Positions 54,700-61,268 of a DNA stretch of 64,000 nucleotides are shown piece after piece; the stretch's first letter is position 1, and the number at the start of each line of letters is the position of its first letter. The notes under the pieces were generated by a model. That model ran no database searches. It was given only the letters and a program-made list of their open reading frames with translations, and was not told the origin of the DNA. The position numbers and the translations under genes are program-made. Origin of the DNA: DASQPR01 sp963836775 (GTDB lineage: Bacteria > Actinomycetota > Actinomycetes > Mycobacteriales > Micromonosporaceae); contig CAWIKR010000003.1 in assembly GCA_963836775.1 (NCBI GenBank), forward strand, positions 1,302,001-1,366,000. Reading direction: 5' to 3'.

Positions 54700-55865
54700 C
54701 AGGCCGCCGCCCCGCTCGGGTCCAGCAGCGCCGCCACGACCGATTCGCGCTCGGCGGCCCGGGCCCGATCGGCGGCGAAGATCTCGCGCGCCACCGCCGC
54801 CATCGTGGTGCCGGTCGCGCTCAGGTCCAGCCGGCTGTTCTCGGCGACCGTCTCGCGCCAGTCCTTCGGCACCGCCTCGATGCCGTGCAGGGCACCGCAG
54901 ATCGCGCCGGCCATAGTGGCGATCGAGTCGGAGTCCCGGCCGTAGTTGGTCGCCGCCAGGACCGCCTGCCGATAGTCGCCACCGGAGGCGACCACGCAGC
55001 CGAGGGCCAGCGGCAGCTCTTCGATCGAGTGGATCCGGCTGGGCCGGCGCGCGCCGAGGCCCGGATCCCGGTAATGCTCTCCTAGCGTGTCGAACGGCGC
55101 CATCACCGGACGCAGCGGCGTCACGTCGATGGTGCCGGCCGGCAGCCGGGTCGCGGCGTCCGCCACGGCATCGATGGCGGCGTGGGTCCCGTCCTTCGCC
55201 AGGCGCAGCGCTGCCGCCACGACGCTGTCGACGTCGGCCCCGGGGCGCAGCGCCGCCGCGACCGCGGCCGCGAAGACACCGGCCGCCTCCCGGCCATAAC
55301 TGGACTGGTGCGCACCGGCGATGTCGATCGCCTCGGCGTAGGCACCGTCCGGGTGGCCGGCGTTGGCGATGCCGATCGGTGCGGAATACATCGCCGCGCC
55401 GCAGTTGACGATGTTGCCGACGCCCGCCTCGCGCGGGTCGACGTGACCGTAGAAGAGCCGGGCCACCAGCCACTTCTCGGCCAGGAAGACGCGCTGCAGG
55501 CCGACCGAGGTGGTTTCCAGCTCCGGGATCCAGACGCGTTCATTGATCATCAGCGGCACCAGTCGCTCGTCGATGTCGTAGGCGTCCAGGTGATCCCGCT
55601 TGTCCGCGTAGACCCGAACCAGCAGGTTTGTCATCAGAGTGTCGTCGGTGACATGCCCGTCGCCCTTGTGATAGGGCGCGTGCGGCCGGGCGGTCCGCCA
55701 GTCCGGGACGAACGGGCCGACGATGCCGGTGACCAATCCGCCGTAGCGCTGTTGAATCTGCTCCGGGCTGCGGCCCTCGGTCGCGCCACCGATGGCGTCG
55801 CCGACCGCGGCCCCGGCCAGCGCCCCGATCGCGCCGCGCTCCAACACTCCAGTTTGTGCCACCAC
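54699..55865 (-). CDS. ADP-ribosylglycohydrolase-family protein, canonical motifs
   Basis: A 388-residue hydrolase. GALAGAAVGDAIGGATEGRS is the N-terminal signature, GDGHVTDDTLMTNLLVRVY carries the first Mg2+-binding TDDT, and NYGRDSDSIATMAGAICGAL the second acidic motif. Family members cleave N- or O-glycosidic ADP-ribose bonds; the sugar-transport context suggests it acts on a small imported riboside instead. AAAGGG lies before GTG 55865. A 12-bp hairpin separates it from the binding-protein gene. Confidence 0.9.
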   Translation of the reverse strand: MVAQTGVLERGAIGALAGAAVGDAIGGATEGRSPEQIQQRYGGLVTGIVGPFVPDWRTARPHAPYHKGDGHVTDDTLMTNLLVRVYADKRDHLDAYDIDERLVPLMINERVWIPELETTSVGLQRVFLAEKWLVARLFYGHVDPREAGVGNIVNCGAAMYSAPIGIANAGHPDGAYAEAIDIAGAHQSSYGREAAGVFAAAVAAALRPGADVDSVVAAALRLAKDGTHAAIDAVADAATRLPAGTIDVTPLRPVMAPFDTLGEHYRDPGLGARRPSRIHSIEELPLALGCVVASGGDYRQAVLAATNYGRDSDSIATMAGAICGALHGIEAVPKDWRETVAENSRLDLSATGTTMAAVAREIFAADRARAAERESVVAALLDPSGAAA

Positions 55866-55916
55866 TGTTGTTCCCTTTCGTTGCTTGCTTCGGTGCCCAC
55901 CGGATGCCCCGGGGAC

Positions 55917-55946
55917 CGCCGGCGTGACCGCGCCGTCACGCCGGCG
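55917..55946 (-). terminator. Intercistronic hairpin after binding-protein gene
   Basis: CGCCGGCGTGAC (55917-55928) pairs with GTCACGCCGGCG (55935-55946) around a 6-base loop. It lies 11 bases after the binding-protein stop and likely gives partial termination, keeping binding protein more abundant than the enzymes downstream. Confidence 0.75.
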
Positions 55947-55956
55947 ATCCGGCCGG

Positions 55957-57243
55957 TCAGCTTCCGGCCACCTGAGTCCAGCCCGCGGTCAGCTTCTGCC
56001 CGAGCTGGTCGAGCGTGATCTGGCCGCCGAAATACTGCTGGAGCGCCGGAGTGGCGATCTGGGTCTTCCACTGCGGGTAGGGAGTCGCGCTCTCGAACGG
56101 TGCCACGGTGAGGTTCTTGCCCATCACCGACATCGCGTCCCAGCCGTTCTTGCCCTGGGTGGCGCTGGCCACCTGGGCCGCCGCCGGGTCGCTGGCCGGG
56201 ATCAGCCAGTCGCCCTGCGCCAGCGCCGCGAGGTTCTGGGCGTTGTCGTAGAAGGCGATGAACTGCGCGGCCTCCTTCGGGTGCTTGGACTGCGCCGCGA
56301 TCGACAGGGTCTGCGGGTCGGCGGCCTGCGCCTGGGAGTCACCCTTGAGCATCGGCAGCATGACCCATTGGAAATCCTTCGGGGCCTGTTCCACCATCTG
56401 CTGACTGGCGTAGTTTCCGCCGACGATCATCGCGTACTTGCCGGCAAAGAAGCCCGGCATGACGTCACTGCCACTCATCCCGACGGTGGCCGGGGCCAGT
56501 GACTTGTCCACCGCGATCATGTCGTGGATCCGCCGCGGCACCTGCTGCTCGGCGGCGCCGAAGGTGAGCTTGCTCGAGGCGCCGTCGCCGGAGATGTAGG
56601 TGCCGCCGAAGTTCAGCGACATCGACAGCACCGCCGCCACCGGCGACTTCAGTCCCCACGCCAGGCCGTAGGTGCCGCCCGAGGTGAGGGTCTTCGCCGA
56701 TCCCTGGAACTGGTCCCAGGTCCACGGGTTGTCCGCTGTCGGGAGTGCGACGTGCGCCTTGTCCAGCAGCGCCTTGTTGGCGAACACGACGTAGGACTGC
56801 AGCAGGGTCGGCGCGCCGTAGACCTTGCCACCGAACGAGACCGAGTCCCAGATGCCCTGCGGCACCGCGGTCTTCAGGTCGGCCGGGATCAGGCCGGTCA
56901 TGTCGGCCAGGTAGCCCTGGCTGACGAAGCCGGACAGGTCGGCCGCCTCGTCGTGGATGATGTCCGGCGCGCTGTCGCCGGCGAACTGGGTGACCAGCTT
57001 GTCGTGCACCGAGTCCGGGTCCACCGGGATGTACTTGACCTGGATGTTCGGGTGCGCCTGGTTCCACGCGGCGACGATGTCCTTGGTGGCCTTGACGGTC
57101 GGGTCCTGCCAGGCGTAGCTGGAGAACTCCAGGGTGATCTTGCCGGATGATGAGCCGCTGTCACCGCTGCTGCCGCATCCGGCCAGCGCCATCGCGCCGG
57201 CCAGCATGGCGGCTGTCACTAGGCCAAACTGCTGACGTCGCAT
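55957..57243 (-). CDS. Sugar ABC transporter substrate-binding lipoprotein
   Basis: A 428-residue CUT1-type binding protein. Signal peptide LVTAAMLAGAMALAGC with the lipobox Cys about residue 23, then ITLEFSSYAWQDPTVKATKDIVAAWNQAHP, DIIHDEAADLSGFVSQGYLADM, FAGKYAMIVGGNYASQ. GAGAGGAG precedes ATG 57243. A LacI-type operator sits 50 bases upstream, so it may also have its own promoter. No ATPase gene is in the cluster; a shared MsiK-like ATPase is probable. Confidence 0.93.
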   Translation of the reverse strand: MRRQQFGLVTAAMLAGAMALAGCGSSGDSGSSSGKITLEFSSYAWQDPTVKATKDIVAAWNQAHPNIQVKYIPVDPDSVHDKLVTQFAGDSAPDIIHDEAADLSGFVSQGYLADMTGLIPADLKTAVPQGIWDSVSFGGKVYGAPTLLQSYVVFANKALLDKAHVALPTADNPWTWDQFQGSAKTLTSGGTYGLAWGLKSPVAAVLSMSLNFGGTYISGDGASSKLTFGAAEQQVPRRIHDMIAVDKSLAPATVGMSGSDVMPGFFAGKYAMIVGGNYASQQMVEQAPKDFQWVMLPMLKGDSQAQAADPQTLSIAAQSKHPKEAAQFIAFYDNAQNLAALAQGDWLIPASDPAAAQVASATQGKNGWDAMSVMGKNLTVAPFESATPYPQWKTQIATPALQQYFGGQITLDQLGQKLTAGWTQVAGS

Positions 57244-57293
57244 CGACGTCTCCTCTCGGGTCCTTGCGTTGGTCCGATGTGGGTGGTGGTGCT

Positions 57294-57305
57294 GTAAGCG
57301 TTTAC
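57294..57305. promoter_or_regulatory. LacI-type operator before the binding-protein gene
   Basis: GTAAGCGTTTAC, an 11/12 match to the GTAAACGTTTAC palindrome found at the lacI gene start. Located between the permease 3' end and the binding-protein start. Confidence 0.8.
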
Positions 57306-57347
57306 GGGATCGGGTCTGTTGATGAGTCGGGACAGGGGAATCGGGGG

Positions 57348-58187
57348 TCAGCCCTTGACCGCGCCGGCCAGCAGGCCGGACGTGAGCCGCCGTTGCAGCA
57401 GGCCGAAGACGATCAGGCTCGGCAACGTCGACAGGAACGCGCCGGCGGCCAGCGGGCCGAGCCGGACCACGCCCTGGATACCGACGAACCGGGCCAGGGT
57501 GACTGGAACCGTGGCCTTCTCCGGGTCCTGCAGGATCACCAGGGCGAAGAAGAACTCGTTCCACGCGGATACGAAAGCGAACAAGGTGGCGGCGACCACG
57601 CCCGGCGCCAGCAACGGCACCACGATCTGGCGGAGGGTCTGCCACCGGGTCGCGCCGTCACAGGCGGCGGCTTCCTCGAGTTCGCGGGGGATGGAGCGAA
57701 CGAATCCCTGCAGCATCCAGAGCGCGAACGGAAGCGACCAGACCACGTAGACCAGGATCAGCCCGGGCAGCGTGTTGACCAGTTCCAGCCGCTTCAGGAT
57801 CAGGAACAGCGGGATCACCAGCAGGATGAACGGGAACAGCTGGCTGACCAGGATCCAGCCGATCGCCACCGTGCCGAGCCGGGTGCGCAGCCGGGCCAGC
57901 GCGTACGCGGCGGGCAGCGCCACCAGCACCGTCAGTATCGCCGCGCTGGTGGCGACGATCAGGCTGTTCAGGGCCGAACGCGCGAGGCCCTGGCTGGTGA
58001 ACGCGGTGACGAAGTTGTCGAAGGTGGGATGCTCCGGCCACAGGCTCGGATGCAGCTCGACGAGTTCGCGCGGTCCCTTGAACGCGGTGGACAGCATCCA
58101 CAGCAGCGGGAAGCCGAGGAACCCGATGTAGCCGAGCAGAGCCAGGTATTGCAGTGCCCGGGACCAGGGCGACGTCCGCGTCCTCAT
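57348..58187 (-). CDS. Sugar ABC transporter permease (MalG-like)
   Basis: A 279-residue inner-membrane permease with six helices. The EAA loop EEAAACDGATRWQTLRQIVVPLLAPG docks the ATPase. Helices include YLALLGYIGFLGFPLLWML, ALNSLIVATSAAILTVLVALPAAYALA and VVAATLFAFVSAWNEFFFALVI. ATG 58187 overlaps the stop of the other permease by four bases. Confidence 0.94.
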   Translation of the reverse strand: MRTRTSPWSRALQYLALLGYIGFLGFPLLWMLSTAFKGPRELVELHPSLWPEHPTFDNFVTAFTSQGLARSALNSLIVATSAAILTVLVALPAAYALARLRTRLGTVAIGWILVSQLFPFILLVIPLFLILKRLELVNTLPGLILVYVVWSLPFALWMLQGFVRSIPRELEEAAACDGATRWQTLRQIVVPLLAPGVVAATLFAFVSAWNEFFFALVILQDPEKATVPVTLARFVGIQGVVRLGPLAAGAFLSTLPSLIVFGLLQRRLTSGLLAGAVKG

Positions 58188-59128
58188 GCTGTCGCCTCCC
58201 GCATCCGGTTGCGCAGATAGAGCACGAGCAGCGCGACGATGATGACGACCATGACGTCGCCGAGAGCCGCCGCGTACCCGAAATGGCCATATTTGAAGGC
58301 CTGCTGATAGGCGAACAGCATGGGCAGCGTGGTCTTGCCGCCCGGGCCGCCGTCGGTCAGCACGTAGACCAGGCCGAACGAGTTGAAATTCCAGATGAAG
58401 TCGAGTGACGTGATCGCCACGATCACCGGTCGCAGCGCGGGCAGCGTCACGGTCCGGAACCGCCGCCACGAACCGGCGCCGTCGACCGCGGCGGCTTCGT
58501 GCAATTCCAGCGGTACGCCCTGCAGGCCGGCGAGCAGCACCACCGTGGTCTGCGGCATGCCGGCCCAGACACCGACCAGGATCACCGCCGGCAGGGCCGT
58601 GGACAGGTTGCCGAGCCAGTCGATCGGGTGCTCCCCGAAGCCCAGCTTGTAGAGGGTGTTGGAGAGCAGCCCGGCGTCCGGCTGGTAGACCAGCCGCCAC
58701 ATGATGCCGACGATGACCGGCGGCATCGCCCACGGCACCAGGGTCAGAGTCCGCGCCAGCCAGCGCAGCCGCAGATTCTGGTTGAGCAGCGAGGCCAGCC
58801 CCAGAGCCATCAGGAACTGGATGATGGTGACGCCGAACGCCCAGATGAGGCCGATCCGGAAGGACTGCCAGAACAGCGAGTCGTCGAGCAGCTTGCGATA
58901 GTTGGCCAGGCCGTTGAAGTGCGCGGTCTGATGAAACCCGGCATGCGAGTCGGTGAAGCCGAGATAAAGACCGTTGATCAGCGGTACGACGCTCAGCACC
59001 ACGATCGGGATCAGCGCCGGGAGCAGAAGCGCGTAAGCGAACTTGCCGCCACCCCGGTGCGGTGGGCGGTCCGGCGGCTTGGCGCCGCGCTGCTTCGGTG
59101 CGCTGCGCTCGGCGGACATCGTCGTCAT
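58184..59128 (-). CDS. Sugar ABC transporter permease (MalF-like)
   Basis: A 314-residue permease with a polar N-terminus (RSAPKQRGAKPPDRPPHRG) and six helices (YALLLPALIPIVVLSVVPLINGLYLGFT, IWAFGVTIIQFLMALGLASLLN). The EAA loop is LHEAAAVDGAGSWRRFRTVTLPALRP. ATG 59128 overlaps the LacI regulator stop, so regulator, permeases and binding protein run as one transcript. Confidence 0.94.
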   Translation of the reverse strand: MTTMSAERSAPKQRGAKPPDRPPHRGGGKFAYALLLPALIPIVVLSVVPLINGLYLGFTDSHAGFHQTAHFNGLANYRKLLDDSLFWQSFRIGLIWAFGVTIIQFLMALGLASLLNQNLRLRWLARTLTLVPWAMPPVIVGIMWRLVYQPDAGLLSNTLYKLGFGEHPIDWLGNLSTALPAVILVGVWAGMPQTTVVLLAGLQGVPLELHEAAAVDGAGSWRRFRTVTLPALRPVIVAITSLDFIWNFNSFGLVYVLTDGGPGGKTTLPMLFAYQQAFKYGHFGYAAALGDVMVVIIVALLVLYLRNRMREATA

Positions 59129-60351
59129 ACGGTGGCTCGCGATCCGGTTGCGGGGGTGTGTGCCGGTGCGGGGTTGTGTGGCGTGGCTGGGGTGTGTGCC
59201 GGTGCGGGGTTGTGTGGCGTGGCTGGGTTGGGTGGCGTGGCTGGGTTGGGTGCCGTGGCGGCGATGGCTGGCGTGGCGCGGCCGGGCGGCGTCGCGGCGC
59301 CGGCTGCTGTCGCGGTCAGCGCGCCGCACGACTGGCGCACGGCGAGAACCGGGTCGACGCTGATCCGGCGCGGTTCCAGCCCTGGGTCGACGAGGCGGCT
59401 GAGCATCAGCTCGGCGGCGTGCCGGCCGCGCTCGGCGGCGCCCAGCGAGACGCTGGTCAGCTGCGGAAACGTCATCGTGGCCAGAGCGGTGTCGTCCATG
59501 CCGACCAGTGCGACATCGTCCGGCACCGCCATGCCGCGGGTGAGGAGCTCGTGCAGCGCACCGGCCGCGATCAGGTCGTTGGCGCAGAAGATCGCGTCCG
59601 GAGCCGGGTCGCCGCATCGGTCCAGCAGCCGAGCCGTGGCGTCGCGTCCGTGGGCGTACTGGAAGTCGCCGAACTCGACCAGCGTCTCGTCGTACGCGAG
59701 ACCGTTGTCGGCGAGTGCGTGCTGGTAGGCGGCGAGCCGGGCGATCGCCGGTGAGGTGTCCGGGGCGCCGTTGACGAACGCGATCCGGCGCCGGCCGATC
59801 GCAGCGAGATGTCGGATGGCCAGTGCGACGCCCGCATGTGAGTCGGCGCGTACGTTGTCGTGTGGGGCATCGTCCGGCAACTTGCCGACCACAATCACCG
59901 GCACCGGACTCGTTCGCATCGCGACCAGGTGGCGCTCGGTGAGCCGCAGCGGCGACAGGATCAGCCCGTCCACGTACCGCCGCGCCAGCCCTTGGATCAG
60001 CGCCACCTCGGCATCCGGGTCGGCACCGGTGGCATGCACCAGCAGTTGATAGCCGCCGGCCTTCGCGACATCCTCGATCGCCCGCATCATCTCGACGTAG
60101 ACGGGGTTGCCGATGTCGGCGACTGCGAGCGCGAGAAGCCCGGTGCGCTGCGACTGCAGAGACCGGCCCAGCGCGTTCGGCACGTAACCGACATGGTCGG
60201 CTGCTTCCCGTACCCGCCGGGTGGTCTCGGCGCTGGCCCCGAGCCCGTTGAGGACCCGGGACGCCGACGCGATCGAGACGCCGGCCAGATCGGCGACCGT
60301 CTTCACGGTCGGCGCGCTGTCCTTCGGGCGCTGTAAACGTTTACGGCTCAC
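59125..60351 (-). CDS. LacI-family transcriptional regulator of the sugar cluster
   Basis: About 408 residues from GTG 60351, which follows GAGGAG at eight bases. The HTH is TVKTVADLAGVSIASASRVLNG; then the LacI hinge (ALGRSLQSQRTG) and a periplasmic-binding-fold sensor (LLALAVADIGNPVYVEMM, YVDGLILSPLRLTERH, ALVGMDDTALATMTFPQLTSV). A Pro/Ala/Thr/Asn repeat tail of about 60 residues after the domain is unusual. One operator lies within its own first codons and another 83 bases upstream, implying autoregulation. First gene of the cluster. Confidence 0.93.
   Translation of the reverse strand: MSRKRLQRPKDSAPTVKTVADLAGVSIASASRVLNGLGASAETTRRVREAADHVGYVPNALGRSLQSQRTGLLALAVADIGNPVYVEMMRAIEDVAKAGGYQLLVHATGADPDAEVALIQGLARRYVDGLILSPLRLTERHLVAMRTSPVPVIVVGKLPDDAPHDNVRADSHAGVALAIRHLAAIGRRRIAFVNGAPDTSPAIARLAAYQHALADNGLAYDETLVEFGDFQYAHGRDATARLLDRCGDPAPDAIFCANDLIAAGALHELLTRGMAVPDDVALVGMDDTALATMTFPQLTSVSLGAAERGRHAAELMLSRLVDPGLEPRRISVDPVLAVRQSCGALTATAAGAATPPGRATPAIAATAPNPATPPNPATPHNPAPAHTPATPHNPAPAHTPATGSRATV
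59153..59260. repeat. 36-bp and 18-bp tandem repeats inside the lacI 3' end
   Basis: Two copies of a 36-bp unit, then 18-bp derivatives, encode the LacI tail (TPHNPAPAHTPA twice, NPATPPNPATPHN). They lie upstream of the lacI stop at 59125. Confidence 0.85.
60333..60344. promoter_or_regulatory. LacI-type operator inside the lacI start codons
   Basis: GTAAACGTTTAC is a perfect 12-bp palindrome covering codons 3 to 7 of the regulator gene. It matches the general LacI/GalR operator form. Confidence 0.85.
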
Positions 60352-60433
60352 GAGGGAAACTCCTCGGTCGAATTCCCGGGTGGATTGGTGGCAAGTCTTA
60401 ACCTCGGCGCAATGGGCTGTCAATAGTCGATGT

Positions 60434-60445
60434 GAAAACGTTTAC
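60434..60445. promoter_or_regulatory. LacI-type operator upstream of lacI
   Basis: GAAAACGTTTAC, 11/12 to the perfect palindrome. It lies 101 bp from the intragenic operator, suitable for looping. Confidence 0.75.
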
Positions 60446-60692
60446 GCGATCGGGATGATCCATGATCGACCGGCAGAAACCGGCTACTCGGCGCCTTTCC
60501 GCCCGCCACCGCAGCGTCTTGCTGGCGCCGCTCGCCTCGCCGCTCGCCTCGCCGCTCGCCTCGCCGCCCAGGTCCTCCTTGCCGCCGGTCTGGTCCTCCT
60601 TGTCGCCGCCCTGACCCGCCCTGACCCGCTCGCGTTCCGCTCGCGTCCCTCGCTCCTCGCGTCTGCCTCGCATGTCCCTGGCTGCCCCGGCC

Positions 60693-60783
60693 CCATGATC
60701 AAGTGCACGATCTTGAGCACCGAGGGCGTTATAGCGACCCTCGGTGCGCTGGATCTTGCACCCGTTGCCGCACTTGATCATGG
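60693..60783 (-). repeat. 91-bp palindromic element, copy 1
   Basis: Ends CCATGATCAAGTGC and GCACTTGATCATGG pair perfectly over 14 bp. An inner stem GCACCGAGGG/CCCTCGGTGC surrounds the centre. In reverse complement it aligns base for base with copy 2 at about 80 percent identity. Probably a non-autonomous, mobilised or REP-like element. Confidence 0.88.
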
Positions 60784-60988
60784 TGACGGAGTGGCGAGAC
60801 AGTGTGGTGCCGTCGGAGCTCGCGTGTATGGGGTTGTTGCTGCTACGACGGCCGCTGAAACAGCGATATCCCGATAATCGCGGCCGTGCTGGACGGCTCC
60901 GTCGGTATCTGGACCGCTCCGTCGGCATGCATGTGGCGGCTGCCGTCCGAGACGAGTGATTGCGACCGCCCTCGTCGCCCGGGTGAGT

Positions 60989-61079
60989 CCATGATCAAGT
61001 GCAAGAACCAGTGCAAGACTCAGTGCAGTGGAGGTCGCTATGGCGTCCCGGGTGGTCAAGATCGTGCACTTGATCATGG
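60989..61079 (+). repeat. 91-bp palindromic element, copy 2
   Basis: Same length and the same ends (CCATGATCAAGTGC ... GCACTTGATCATGG), opposite orientation to copy 1. The centre GGTCGCTATGGCGTCC is conserved with copy 1. The two copies face each other 205 bp apart. Confidence 0.88.
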
Positions 61080-61253
61080 GGAGGGGGTGTGGCGCCGTCC
61101 GCTGCTCGCGGTTATGGACCGCGGCACCGTCCCACGGTGCGAGCCATCGCAGCCACCTCGAAGCGTCACGCCGGCGCAGCTCACTTGCATAGCCTCGCCT
61201 CGACACGTGGTGCGCATCCGGCACGCACGGGATGCGGATCGCCCTCGGAACGT

Positions 61254-61268
61254 TAGGTTTATTCGGTG
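61254..61268 (+). promoter_or_regulatory. Probable leaderless start of glgE
   Basis: TAGGTT (61254-61259) lies six bases before GTG 61266, the spacing expected when transcription begins at the start codon. No ribosome binding site is present. Confidence 0.55.

Larger units (their letters stand above)
60352..61265. other. Repeat-rich divergent intergenic region, no gene
   Basis: About 900 bases between lacI and glgE. It holds an operator, three 12-bp CCGCTCGCCTCG repeats (60528-60563), two 91-bp palindromic elements and a probable leaderless glgE promoter. Frames through it are low complexity or lie inside the repeats. Confidence 0.7.

Noticed and set aside
60693..61079. Short frames (MIKC ... 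DRALDHG) inside the 91-bp elements as peptides
   Set aside because: The frames follow from the palindromic ends; substitutions between copies are not biased to synonymous sites and no ribosome binding site is present.
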